Below are positions 22,070-30,628 of a stretch of DNA of 64,000 bases, in pieces. A program made the translations under genes and the position numbers. The notes under the pieces are model-generated. The model was not told the DNA's origin. It saw only the letters and a program-made list of their open reading frames with translations, and did not search any database. Source of the DNA: Pseudomonadota bacterium (lineage in GTDB: Bacteria > Desulfobacterota > Binatia > Binatales > Binataceae); NCBI GenBank assembly GCA_021325025.1, contig JAJPHZ010000035.1:496001-560000 (forward strand), in the 5' to 3' direction. Every line of letters begins with the position of its first letter. The stretch's first letter is position 1.

Positions 22070-22526
22070 TGCGCACCGTCAGTGGTGGCGCCGCACGCAC
22101 GCGCTATGCAGGTCGGACTGACCTTTTCGAGATGACTCGGAAGTTGTTCCGCGGTTGGAACCGGAGGACCGGCACCGGAGGGAAAATCGGAAGGCAAGTT
22201 GCCTGACCCCAAAAAACGCGCGATTTGGTCCGTAGCGCTCCGCCGTGCTCGATGTGCGTCAATTCCTTGGCGCACAGGGATTTTGGCGCGCTCGCCCCTT
22301 GCAGGCGGCCGCTGCCGAAAGCCATGGTTTCTGACCGCGGTGGGGCACAAAATTGGGCACAGCCCCGAATGCCGTGTTTTTATAGCGCGCGAAGCTTTGC
22401 GGCTTTCGACTGTCAGCACAATTACGTGCTCTGTGGGATCGTTCGCCGGCCTCGCGCTCACCTCCGAGCTTGATCGCCAAGCTGGAATCATGTATAGCTT
22501 TTGTCTATCCAAAAAGAACGGAATTC
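22070..22526. other. intergenic stretch upstream of the MazEF pair
   Basis: No gene I can support. It contains a short hairpin (GGCAAGTTGCC, near 22193) and the mazEF promoter at its right end. Several short open frames exist on both strands, but none has a start site, family signature or matching codon use. Confidence 0.4.
22470..22498 (+). promoter_or_regulatory. putative sigma70 promoter of the mazEF operon
   Basis: TTGATC (22470-22475) and TATAGC (22493-22498) are separated by 17 bases and lie about 30 bases before the mazE-type ATG. A TG dinucleotide sits directly before the -10. The spacing is optimal and the hexamers are moderate. Confidence 0.45.
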
Positions 22527-22766
22527 ATGCGTACGCAAGTGTCGAAATGGGGCAACAGCCTCGGGATCAGGATTCCAAAGGCATACGCTGAAGAGATGGG
22601 CCTCTCCGAGGGCGCGACCGTGGACGTGAAATTGTCGGGCCGCAAGCTGGTGCTGACGCCGGCGCAGCCGGAATATGAACTGGAGAAGCTCGTCGCCGGG
22701 ATAACGCCGAAAAACCGCCACGGCGAGACCGACTGGGGCGAGCCGGTGGGGAAGGAAACTTGGTGA
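22527..22766 (+). CDS. mazE: MazE-type antitoxin (AbrB/SpoVT fold)
   Basis: 79-residue DNA-binding antitoxin. The N-terminal swapped-hairpin motif VSKWGNSLGIRIPK is diagnostic, followed by a beta strand (GATVDVKLSGRKLVL) and a C-terminal tail rich in acidic and aromatic residues that would wrap the toxin. It should neutralise the downstream MazF and repress the operon. The ATG at 22527 is chosen because it begins directly before the motif. Its end overlaps the toxin start. Confidence 0.9.
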   Translation: MRTQVSKWGNSLGIRIPKAYAEEMGLSEGATVDVKLSGRKLVLTPAQPEYELEKLVAGITPKNRHGETDWGEPVGKETW

Positions 22767-23107
22767 GCCCGGCCCGTTACGTACCCGAACGGGGCGACCT
22801 GGTGTGGCTCACCTTCGATCCGCAGGCGGGACGCGAGCAGGCGGGGCCGCGCCCTGCCCTGGTGCTCTCGCCGGCGCTGTACAATCGGCGCGCAAGCCTA
22901 GCCCTGGTCTGCCCGGTAACGAACCAGGCCAAAGGCTATCCGTTCGAGGTCGCCCTGCCCGACGGCCTTTCGATTTCCGGCGTGATCCTAGCCGACCACG
23001 TGAAGAGCGCCGATTGGGCCGCGCGGCGCGCCCGATTCGCGGCCAAGGCACCCGCTGAGATCATAGCGGAAGTGACGGCCAAGCTTCGGCCGTTGCTTGG
23101 GGTGTAG
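22763..23107 (+). CDS. mazF: MazF-type endoribonuclease toxin
   Basis: 114-residue PemK/MazF toxin, a sequence-specific mRNA interferase. Seen: RGDLVWLTFDPQAGREQAGPRP (the RGD...G.EQ..RP signature, read in part), the LVCPVTNQ strand and GVILADHVKSADW. The GTG start at 22763 overlaps the mazE stop (GTGA), with GGGGAAGGA upstream. All core motifs are intact, so it is probably active. The pair sits in an accessory patch with a decayed gene on one side and an IS630-type scrap on the other, suggesting horizontal arrival. Confidence 0.92.
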   Translation: MSPARYVPERGDLVWLTFDPQAGREQAGPRPALVLSPALYNRRASLALVCPVTNQAKGYPFEVALPDGLSISGVILADHVKSADWAARRARFAAKAPAEIIAEVTAKLRPLLGV

Positions 23108-23284
23108 GGCGATTCCACATATAGCGATAGATAACATCGTGGTCATGAACGAACCCAAAGAATTTGTTCAGAAGACAGGTTGTCCCGGATTTGGCGCGCT
23201 ACGTTCCCGCCGCAATTGGTCATGTGGGCGCTGATCATCAAACCGCGCTGCCTCGAAGCGCTCGTGATCGCAAGCTGATACGGC

Positions 23285-23386
23285 CTATCGAAGAAGCACT
23301 GGAACGGGTCCCAACCACGCACAAGTCGCCAGCGCCTGCGGAATGCTATGCGTGCGCAACCACGCCTCCAGTTGCTTGCGGTCTGC
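23285..23386 (-). pseudogene. IS630-type transposase N-terminal scrap
   Basis: On the minus strand one frame reads ADRKQLEAWLRTHSIPQALA and then TCAWLG before a stop. This resembles the start of IS630-family transposases (Leu-Glu-x-W-x-R, then Pro-Gln-x-x-A-x-R) as I recall them. Only about 33 codons survive; no DDE domain or inverted repeats were found in the 23108-23597 gap, and nothing else there looks coding. Family assignment is from memory of the motif, so moderate. Confidence 0.45.
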
Positions 23387-23597
23387 GCCCTCACTTCCAC
23401 TCCACCTGCTTTTACGCCCATGCCGCATGGACGAACAAACCCATATTTAATTCGGAGACGCAACACGCAAGCCAGCTCGCTAAGCGGCGCGGTTTGTGAA
23501 CGACCGCCTGCGTCTGCGGGCGGGAACTGCCTGGCGTTGGCCGGCAATTAACTCACGCATCCAGGATAGACCCCAGCTCCTGTCGCACCTCACCCTG

Positions 23598-24503
23598 CTA
23601 ATGTCCCAAATGCGAGAGGTAGCCCTTCATCAACCTGCGCGGGTCGTCGTGGTCGGGTTGCCAGTCCTTGAACAGATGCTTGCCGTCGAGCGTGTAAACC
23701 GGACGCTTCAGCTCGTACAGAAGCGGCAGGCTGTGTGCGATGCGGCTGGTCAGGATTTTCGGGTCGCCGGTCACCAGTGCCAGTGCCGCCTCGACGAATG
23801 CTTCCATCGGCTCGGTGGATTTGGCGATCGTACGCGACAGCGGAGTACCCACCGCGCCGGTATTCGCCAGGTTGTTAACCGCGATGTTGTCGGCGTAAAG
23901 CTCGCGCGCGGCACCGGTGCAGATGCGATCCAGGAACGCCTTGGTGCCCCCGTAGAGGCAGGCGCCGCCCAGGCGGTCCAGCGGCAGCGGATTGCCGTCG
24001 GGCCGCGGCTGCGGCGCCGCCTGCGATGAGGTAATCGCCAGTATCCAGCCCGCGCCGCGCCGGCGCATCCCGGGGATTACCTGGCGGGCCAGATCCCAGA
24101 AGCTCCAGACGTTGACTTCCACGCTGCGCATGAAGAATTCGCGCGGTGTCTGTGCAAAGGCGATGTTGCCTGCAGGCCCGAACTCGCGCGGCGCCGCCGC
24201 GCTATGCACCAGGATGTCGGGCGCCGCACCAAAAGCGGTTTGCGCCTGCCGGATGATCTCGCTCTTGTCATAGGCGGGGTCGCCGATGTCGCATCGAATC
24301 GCGATCGCATCCCCACCCAGTTGACGGACGGCCTGGAGACCTTCGTCAAGGGTTCCGGGCAGCTCCTGGTTGCGGCGCGCGTCGTCGCGCCCCAGCAGCG
24401 CAACTTTTGCGCCTTCGGCGGCCAGCCGAATAGCAATCGCCTGCCCGATACCGCGGCTGGCGCCGGTGATGACAGCAACGCGTCCGATGCAACTGTGAGC
24501 CAA
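23598..24503 (-). CDS. short-chain dehydrogenase/reductase
   Basis: NAD(P)-dependent SDR of 301 residues. The Rossmann motif TGASRGIG is at 14-20, and the catalytic region has ITSS and YGGTK (Tyr-x-x-x-Lys). A short insertion before the active site (PRPDGNPLPLDRLGG) is longer than in typical SDRs. It begins 9 bases after the end of the tandem CoA transferase gene on the same strand, so they form an operon; it likely reduces or oxidises a hydroxyacyl-CoA or keto intermediate of that pathway. Substrate unknown. Confidence 0.9.
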   Translation of the reverse strand: MAHSCIGRVAVITGASRGIGQAIAIRLAAEGAKVALLGRDDARRNQELPGTLDEGLQAVRQLGGDAIAIRCDIGDPAYDKSEIIRQAQTAFGAAPDILVHSAAAPREFGPAGNIAFAQTPREFFMRSVEVNVWSFWDLARQVIPGMRRRGAGWILAITSSQAAPQPRPDGNPLPLDRLGGACLYGGTKAFLDRICTGAARELYADNIAVNNLANTGAVGTPLSRTIAKSTEPMEAFVEAALALVTGDPKILTSRIAHSLPLLYELKRPVYTLDGKHLFKDWQPDHDDPRRLMKGYLSHLGH

Positions 24504-24512
24504 TGCCTTGCC

Positions 24513-26924
24513 TCAATCGATTGCGGGCGCAAAGCGCGGCGTCAGCTCCAGGCCGGCGTCCTTGATAATCCTGGCGTCGAGCAAGGCGCGGATCTCCACG
24601 TCCGATTTTCCCAATTCGCGCACAATCGCGGTGCTGTTCTGGCCGATGACCGGCACAGGATTCAAATGGACCGCGTTGGCGTTGGAAAAGCGAATCGTGT
24701 GGCCCACCTCCAGCACGTTGCCGCCCTCGGGATGATGCGCGGCGACAATCACGTTAAGCCGCCGCAGCTCTGGTTCGTTCAGCGTCTGTTCGGGAGTCAG
24801 CGCCCGCGGGATCGCGCATGGGACGCCCGCGGCGCGCAAGCGCCGTTCGGCGTCGGCACAGGCGATCGCGCCCAGCGTATCGGTCAGGAGTTGGGCGACT
24901 TTGCTGTCGCTCAGTTTTTCCTGCCGCGCCGTTTCATACCTCGGCCACCGGGTATTTGCGATTCCCAGTGCGTGCGGCACTGCCTGCCATTCCTCATCGC
25001 TGTAGCACGCGATCGCGATCCATCCGTCGCTGGTCCGGTACAGCGCGTTGGTCGGCGCATGCCCGCGCTGATCGTAATCGAGCGGGAAGGTTTCGGAAAT
25101 GCGGCCCTGATGGCCGTGCGCGTCGCTCATCGCGAGCAGTCCGGCGCCGGTTTGCGGCACCTCGATATATTGCCCCTGGCCGCTGCGCTCGCGCTCGACC
25201 AGCGCCGCGATCGTCATCGCGGCCGACGTCAGGCCGCATCCGTAATCCATGTGGGTCAGGTAAATTCGCGGCGCGTTGAGTTCGCCGCCGGTGCGAGTGA
25301 GCAGCCCGCCGATCGCGGAATGCAGCGGCTCGAAGGTGGGCAGCGACGCCCACGGTCCCTCGTTGCCGTAACCCGAGGAATGGCAATAGATGATTCGCGG
25401 ATTGATCTCGGCCAGCGTCTCGTAGCCCATGCCCAGGCGTTCCATCGCACCCACGCGCATGTTGTGATGGACCACGTCGGCGCGCCTGACCAACTCGTAG
25501 ATGACCGCGCGTCCGCGCTCCGACTTGAGGTCGACCGCGATACTTTCCTTGCCCCGATGCGTCCCGAGCAGCATCGACAGGTTCGGACTGCGCATCGGGT
25601 CGCCGTGGTATTCCTCGACCTTGATGACGCGCGCGCCGAGGTCGGCAAAGATGCGATTGGCAAACGGTCCCGCCATGTAAAAGCCGAAATCCAGCACCGT
25701 GATGCCGTCCAGCGGTCCCACGCGCCGTACGCCGCCGCAGGGCGCGGTTTCAGCAGCGCTGCCCTTGCTGGCTGCGCGTGCGGGGCGGCTAAGCGCGCCG
25801 CGCAGCAGCGCCGCGTTATGTTCGCCCGGCGCGGGAATCGCGCGTCCCACTTCCATCGGCGTACGTGCGAATTTGGCCACCTTGCCCAAACGCCGCTCGC
25901 CGTCGGGCAGGATGTCGACCAGCCCATTGACCTCCATCTGCTCCAGCCACAGCGCTTCGCCGGCGTAAAGCGCAGGCATGCAGCACACATCGGCTCCGGC
26001 CAGCAGGTCGCACCAGTACTGGGCGGGGCGCGTCTTGAAGGTCCGCTCCAGGTAGTCCCACAGCTCGTCGGCCTGCTCCTGCGTCATCGGGTCGCCGCCG
26101 AACATGCCGGCGTTGGGGAATTCGATCGCCAGGTCATGGCGCCCGACGGCCTTCATCAGGCGGTTGAATTGCCCGCGCGCGCCGGTATGGATCTGGATCC
26201 AGCGTTCGTCGGCGCATTCAAAAAGGCTGACAATCAGCCGAAAAGTAGAGTGCTTGCCGCGGGGCGGCGGACCCATCGGGCGGATCCGCTCGCCGCCGAC
26301 GTAGGCAGCGTTGCGCAAAATGGCGATCCCGTCGAGCAATGAAGTCGTCAGCACCTGGCCGCGGCCGGTGCGCTCGCGCTCCAGCAAGGCGCCGGTAATC
26401 CCCAGTTGCAGCAGCCACGCGGCGCCAAATACGGCCAGCGGCCAGCCCAAAAAGACCGGCCCCGGCCGCCATCCTTGCTGGGCGTCCATGCATCCGTACT
26501 GCGCTTCGACGAGCTCCCCGCAAACCGGCGCGTGGATGCCGCGATGCGGGTACGCCGCCTCTTTTACCGGGCGCGGATATGCAGTCAGTACGGCGAGAAT
26601 TTGGCGCGGATTGCCCGGGTAGCCGTCCAGCAATCCGGCGGGTTTCGCAGTCCACGGCTGGGCGGTGGTCAGGATGGCATCGGCCGAGTCGCGAAGCGCC
26701 TGCCATTGTCCGTTTGCCGCCTCGGCGCTGCCAATCGTTACGCTCTTTTGCCCGCGCAGCCAGATCCGGGCGCCGGCCAGCGCTCTTAGCGGGTCGCCGC
26801 CTTCGGGTTCGACCCGAATCACTTCGGCGCCGAGGTCGGCCAATACCATCCCGGCTACCGCCGCCGCGGGCGAACGCTCGGAAAGATCCAGGATGCGGTA
26901 GCCGTCAGCCAGTGGTCCTGCCAT
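24513..26924 (-). CDS. tandem CaiB/BaiF-type CoA transferase (two domains in one chain)
   Basis: An 803-residue chain made of two family III CoA-transferase modules, about twice the usual 400. Module 1 spans about 1-390 (SPAAAVAGMVLADLGAEVIRVE) and module 2 about 405-800 (VLDFGFYMAGPFANRIFADL). Module 2 has YLTHMDYGCGL, where an Asp could be the CoA-thioester-forming residue; the matching place in module 1 reads FLGWPLAVFGAAW without Asp, so the first half may be structural. The gene is divergent from the thiolase-like operon and followed by the SDR gene. Likely role: activating a carboxylic acid for degradation. Confidence 0.87.
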   Translation of the reverse strand: MAGPLADGYRILDLSERSPAAAVAGMVLADLGAEVIRVEPEGGDPLRALAGARIWLRGQKSVTIGSAEAANGQWQALRDSADAILTTAQPWTAKPAGLLDGYPGNPRQILAVLTAYPRPVKEAAYPHRGIHAPVCGELVEAQYGCMDAQQGWRPGPVFLGWPLAVFGAAWLLQLGITGALLERERTGRGQVLTTSLLDGIAILRNAAYVGGERIRPMGPPPRGKHSTFRLIVSLFECADERWIQIHTGARGQFNRLMKAVGRHDLAIEFPNAGMFGGDPMTQEQADELWDYLERTFKTRPAQYWCDLLAGADVCCMPALYAGEALWLEQMEVNGLVDILPDGERRLGKVAKFARTPMEVGRAIPAPGEHNAALLRGALSRPARAASKGSAAETAPCGGVRRVGPLDGITVLDFGFYMAGPFANRIFADLGARVIKVEEYHGDPMRSPNLSMLLGTHRGKESIAVDLKSERGRAVIYELVRRADVVHHNMRVGAMERLGMGYETLAEINPRIIYCHSSGYGNEGPWASLPTFEPLHSAIGGLLTRTGGELNAPRIYLTHMDYGCGLTSAAMTIAALVERERSGQGQYIEVPQTGAGLLAMSDAHGHQGRISETFPLDYDQRGHAPTNALYRTSDGWIAIACYSDEEWQAVPHALGIANTRWPRYETARQEKLSDSKVAQLLTDTLGAIACADAERRLRAAGVPCAIPRALTPEQTLNEPELRRLNVIVAAHHPEGGNVLEVGHTIRFSNANAVHLNPVPVIGQNSTAIVRELGKSDVEIRALLDARIIKDAGLELTPRFAPAID

Positions 26925-26984
26925 CTCAGGTCTCCGTGGAAATCGAACCGCCCATTAGCATCGCCTGCGGCGAAAGTCCAGCAA

Positions 26985-27001
26985 CGCCTGTACAGCAGGC
27001 G
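26985..27001. promoter_or_regulatory. inverted repeat between divergent catabolic operons
   Basis: CGCCTG-TACAG-CAGGCG in the 129-base space between the CoA transferase gene (minus) and the thiolase-like gene (plus). A site here could control both operons. No local regulator gene is seen. Confidence 0.35.
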
Positions 27002-27053
27002 ATTTGACGGTACAGCACGCGCTCGGCTATAGCTCTGACCCGGAGCAACCACG

Positions 27054-28238
27054 ATGGCCGATGATCTCCACGGGCTGAAAGGGCTTTCGAACATGCTGGC
27101 CATAGTCGGCGTCGGCGAGACCGATTACGCCGCCGACTATCCGGCCAGCCGCGCCGGCAAACCGACCACCGATCACTTCGGTTTCGGCATTCGGGCCTTC
27201 AAGGCCGCGCTGGCCGACGCCGGGCTGCGGCGCGAGGACGTCGACGGCGTCATCGCCTGCTCCGTTCCGCTGGGCCGGCTGGTGGAACTGTTGGGGATGG
27301 AGCCGCGCTTCAGCGCCTCCAGCTTCGATCCGGCCACCGCCTTCATGGTCGCAACCGACGCCATCCGCAATGGTCTGGCCGATTGTATCGCACTTATCAA
27401 GTCGCTCAATTATCGCACTGCGGGTACTCAGTTTGGCGGTCCGCAGGCGATGGGTGCCGACAATTTATATTATGTATATTACCGGCCGTGGGGATTTACC
27501 TCACAGGGCGCGTTCGATTCGGTCGTGGTTCAGCGCTACATGGAAATCTACCGCCTGACCCATCGCCAACTCGGCATGGTTGCGGTGGCGGAGCGGGCCT
27601 GGGCGCGGATGAATCCGCTGGCGATCATGCAGCGCCCGATGACTATCGACGACTACCTGCGCTATCCATTCGTCGCCGAACCACTGCGGGTGCCCGACTA
27701 CTGCCTGATCAACGACGGCGGCACCTGCCTGATCGTTACCAGCGTTGAGCGGGCGCGCAAAATGACCCGCCATCCGCTGGTCACAGTCAAGGGACTTGGA
27801 TTCGGCGAGGAGAACGCCGCGATTAACCAGTTGCGGCCCAAGCTGCACTTCAGCCGCATCCAGATGCGTCAGGCGGGCCGGCAATGCTACGAGATGGCGG
27901 GGCTCGGACCCCGCGATATCGACGCTTTTTACTACTACGACAATTTCACCGGCGAACTGTTCTATATCCTTGAGAATTATGGTTATTGCGCGGAAGGTGA
28001 GGCGGCCCATTTTATCGACACCATGGGCATCGGGCCGGGCGGCAGCTTTCCGGTCAACACTTCGGGCGGGATGGTCTCCGAATCGTACATGCAGGGCTGG
28101 AATGCCCAAGCCGAGATGGTTCGCCAGTTGCGCGGCGAGGCCGGGCCGCGCCAACTGCCAAAATGCCGCCATGCACACTACGTTTCCAACACCGTCGCCC
28201 GGGCCACCTCTCTGATTATGCAAGCACACAGGGATTGA
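27054..28238 (+). CDS. thiolase-like protein (SCP2/lipid-transfer type)
   Basis: 394 residues of the thiolase fold, of the nonspecific lipid-transfer group that often pairs with DUF35 proteins. The place where thiolases carry the nucleophilic Cys reads ASSFDPATAF, with Ser instead of Cys, and the C-terminal NTSGGMVSESYMQGW lacks the GHP-type His. A classical thiolase reaction is therefore unlikely. Related pairs (Ltp2 with a DUF35 partner) act as retro-aldolases on CoA esters, which fits a DUF35 gene directly downstream. The ATG at 27054 has CGGAG upstream; ATG 27093 is an alternative. Confidence 0.87.
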   Translation: MADDLHGLKGLSNMLAIVGVGETDYAADYPASRAGKPTTDHFGFGIRAFKAALADAGLRREDVDGVIACSVPLGRLVELLGMEPRFSASSFDPATAFMVATDAIRNGLADCIALIKSLNYRTAGTQFGGPQAMGADNLYYVYYRPWGFTSQGAFDSVVVQRYMEIYRLTHRQLGMVAVAERAWARMNPLAIMQRPMTIDDYLRYPFVAEPLRVPDYCLINDGGTCLIVTSVERARKMTRHPLVTVKGLGFGEENAAINQLRPKLHFSRIQMRQAGRQCYEMAGLGPRDIDAFYYYDNFTGELFYILENYGYCAEGEAAHFIDTMGIGPGGSFPVNTSGGMVSESYMQGWNAQAEMVRQLRGEAGPRQLPKCRHAHYVSNTVARATSLIMQAHRD

Positions 28239-28287
28239 GGTGACGTATGAAACAGTGTCCGATTATACCGAACGAGGAGCTGCGTCA

Positions 28288-28707
28288 GTGAGCGCGCCTC
28301 AGGTTCGGCCGGATCCGGTACGGGGGCTTTACGACGCCCCGTTGTGGGAATATGCGAAGCAAAAGGAATTGCGGCTTCAACGCTGCTCCGATTGCGGCGA
28401 GTTTCGCTATCCACCCGGTTCGCATTGCCCCGGGTGCCTGTCGGAGAACTTCCAATGGACGCGCCTGTCGGGCCGCGGCCGCGTCTACGCCTGGTGCGTG
28501 TTTCATCGTCAATACTTCCCCGAGATACCCGTGCCCAATCCGATCGTGGTCGTGCACACCGAGGAAGGCCCGATTATCGCGGCCAACCTGGTCGGTTCCG
28601 ATCCCTCCGCGCTGCGGCTCGACCTGCCGGTGGAAGTCACTTTCGAACCGGTGCGCTGGGCCAGCGGAGGCGAGGGAATGATCTTTCAATGGCGTTTGGT
28701 GAAATAA
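28288..28707 (+). CDS. DUF35 / zinc-ribbon OB-fold partner protein
   Basis: 139 residues. A rubredoxin-like zinc ribbon near 31-50 (CSDCG then HCPGC) is followed by an OB fold (RLSGRGRVYAWCVFH; PNPIVVVHTEEGPIIAANLVG). Such proteins bind acyl-CoA or stabilise thiolase-fold partners. The GTG at 28288 is preferred, with GAGGAG 8 bases upstream; an in-frame GTG at 28240 touches the previous gene and lacks a spaced site. It forms an operon with the thiolase-like protein and the amidohydrolase. Confidence 0.9.
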   Translation: MSAPQVRPDPVRGLYDAPLWEYAKQKELRLQRCSDCGEFRYPPGSHCPGCLSENFQWTRLSGRGRVYAWCVFHRQYFPEIPVPNPIVVVHTEEGPIIAANLVGSDPSALRLDLPVEVTFEPVRWASGGEGMIFQWRLVK

Positions 28708-28726
28708 TCATTCGGGAGGCCTTGCG

Positions 28727-29884
28727 ATGCGCAAATACCAAGTGATTTCCGCCGACGGGCACATGGAAGTTCCGATCCAATGGGATAAGTATGTGCCGGC
28801 CAAATACAAGGATCGGGCGCCCAGGCTGGTGCGGCGCGAGGACGGCAGCGAGGTCTGGCGGATGGACGAGTGGGAGCGCGAGAACATCGCCAACCTCTAT
28901 TGTGGGATGCGCTACAACGAGTTTGTCGGCGGCCTGGCAGGGTCCTATCACTTCCCCGACGGCTCGCCGCGGCCGGGCACGGGCGATGCGGTACAGCGCC
29001 TGCGCGAGCAGGACTTTGACGGAATCGACGCCGAGGTGCTCTACCCACCGGTTTACGGGCCGCCCTTCCTGCGCAACATGATTGCGCGCGACAAGGATTG
29101 TTACCTGGCGCTGGTGCAGGGTTACAACACTTTCCTGGCCGAGTTTTGCAGCCGCGCGCCCGACCGGTTGATCGGCAATGCCATCCTGCCCGAGACCGGA
29201 ATCGACGACGCGCTGGCGGAGCTGGCGCGATGCCGCAAGCTGGGCCTTCCTTCCATCTCGCCTGCCACCTGGCCCAACGGCAGCGGTGAGCCAAAACCGC
29301 AGATAGACGAGAGATTCTGGGCGGCCGCCCTGGACCTGGACATGAAAATTTCACCGCATATGAACTTCGGCGGCATGATCGCGCCCGTAGCCAACGTCAA
29401 GACCACCGAGTGGATGGCGTTCGTGGCGGGCGGCATCGGTTCGGTGGGCGCGGTGGCGACCACCATCGGCCAGCTCATCCTCCACGTCTTCGACAGGTTT
29501 CCGACTCTCAAATTCTATTTCGCCGAGACCAATGGTGGATGGCTCGCGCATTATTTCAACTGGCTGGATGAGTACTATCTGCGCTGGTTCAATTATCTCA
29601 ATATCAAGAAGAAGAAGCTGCCTTCCGACTATATCAGGGAGCACCTGCGCTTCTCCTTCATCCACGACCGCCTCGCGATGCAGTTGCGCCAGTATACCGG
29701 CATCGAGGTCTTGATGTGGGGCTCGGACTTCCCGCACAGCGTGGGCTCATTCCCCGATTCCAGGCAGGTGCTGGCGGAGATCTTCGAAGGCGTGCCGGAG
29801 GACGAGAAATATCAGGTGCTGGTCGCCAATCCGTGCGCATTCTTCGGACTCGATCCGGAACATGACATCACTGCGACTCCGTAA
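28727..29884 (+). CDS. amidohydrolase-family protein (PF04909 type)
   Basis: 385-residue TIM-barrel metal enzyme of the amidohydrolase-2/ACMSD group: decarboxylase or hydrolase of small organic acids. Seen: first-strand metal motif VISADGH (DGH in place of HxH), SPHMNFGG, FAETNGGWLAHYF and the late WGSDFPHSVG with the catalytic Asp. Third gene of the thiolase-like/DUF35 operon, suggesting a decarboxylation or hydrolysis step in the same pathway. Paralogues are at 30629 and 42060. Confidence 0.88.
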   Translation: MRKYQVISADGHMEVPIQWDKYVPAKYKDRAPRLVRREDGSEVWRMDEWERENIANLYCGMRYNEFVGGLAGSYHFPDGSPRPGTGDAVQRLREQDFDGIDAEVLYPPVYGPPFLRNMIARDKDCYLALVQGYNTFLAEFCSRAPDRLIGNAILPETGIDDALAELARCRKLGLPSISPATWPNGSGEPKPQIDERFWAAALDLDMKISPHMNFGGMIAPVANVKTTEWMAFVAGGIGSVGAVATTIGQLILHVFDRFPTLKFYFAETNGGWLAHYFNWLDEYYLRWFNYLNIKKKKLPSDYIREHLRFSFIHDRLAMQLRQYTGIEVLMWGSDFPHSVGSFPDSRQVLAEIFEGVPEDEKYQVLVANPCAFFGLDPEHDITATP

Positions 29885-29920
29885 AGACGCCGAGTTCGGG
29901 CGGATGCCGGGAGAATAATT

Positions 29921-30463
29921 GTGTCGATCCAAATCAGGTATCGGGCCAGGGTCATGCCGATCTCAACCCAGCTTTATCAGCAGGCCAAGGCGGCCGAGCA
30001 ATTCTACTATATGATGCTGTTTGCCAACGACCCGGTCCGCGCCAAAAACTGCGACGTGTGGGCGGGATGGGCCGCGATGGGACTGCATATCCAGGTCAAG
30101 ATGCCGCCGCATGCCGCAACCGCGGCGGAGCGCATGTGGCTGGAAATCGATCCGCACGGCAATGAATTGTACGTTTACAACTTCACGGGCGGAGAACGCG
30201 GAACTTGTCAACGTCTTAAATCCCTGCTGACCGAAATTGATCGCCTGCGCGCCGCACTCAGAGACCAGGATCAGGCGGCCCGCCTCAAAGCGGTGCGCGC
30301 CGACCCGGCCGTGGCGCATCAACTGCTCGAACCAGTACAGGCGGCGCTTGAACAAAGCGGATGCAGCCGCCAGGTCCGCGAGCAGTTCGAGTTCGCAATC
30401 AACCGCGGCCTGACCGCTCTGACCTGGCCGGACATCGAGTCGGTGGAAATAACCGTCGCATAG
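29921..30463 (+). CDS. hypothetical protein, last gene of the catabolic operon
   Basis: Not recognised. 180 residues from a GTG with GGGAG upstream; an ATG at 29954 would give 169. The first part is aromatic-rich (AEQFYYMMLF; WAGWAAMGLHIQV), the middle holds a beta-like stretch (MWLEIDPHGNELYVYNF), and the second half is helical and charged (SLLTEIDRLRAALRDQDQAA), possibly coiled coil. No signal or TM. It starts 36 bases after the amidohydrolase. Confidence 0.65.
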   Translation: MSIQIRYRARVMPISTQLYQQAKAAEQFYYMMLFANDPVRAKNCDVWAGWAAMGLHIQVKMPPHAATAAERMWLEIDPHGNELYVYNFTGGERGTCQRLKSLLTEIDRLRAALRDQDQAARLKAVRADPAVAHQLLEPVQAALEQSGCSRQVREQFEFAINRGLTALTWPDIESVEITVA

Positions 30464-30628
30464 GTGAAATTCAGCAGCGGTGCGAGCAACAAAGGTCCTC
30501 GCGCGTCACCGACGGCCCGGCGGTCCCACTGTTGGCGCCCAATCAGCGCGTCGATATCAGCCGGGCAAGGGTGGAAAAGGATGCGTGATGGGACACGACA
30601 GCGCCGTTTGCTCCGCAGCTTGCGCCGC

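Noticed and set aside
22199..22591. Open frames before mazE as extra small genes
   Set aside because: No ribosome-binding sites or family motifs; they overlap the real mazE start.
24204..26342. 712-codon plus-strand open frame opposite the CoA transferase and SDR genes
   Set aside because: Runs across the junction of two well-supported minus-strand genes and has no motif.
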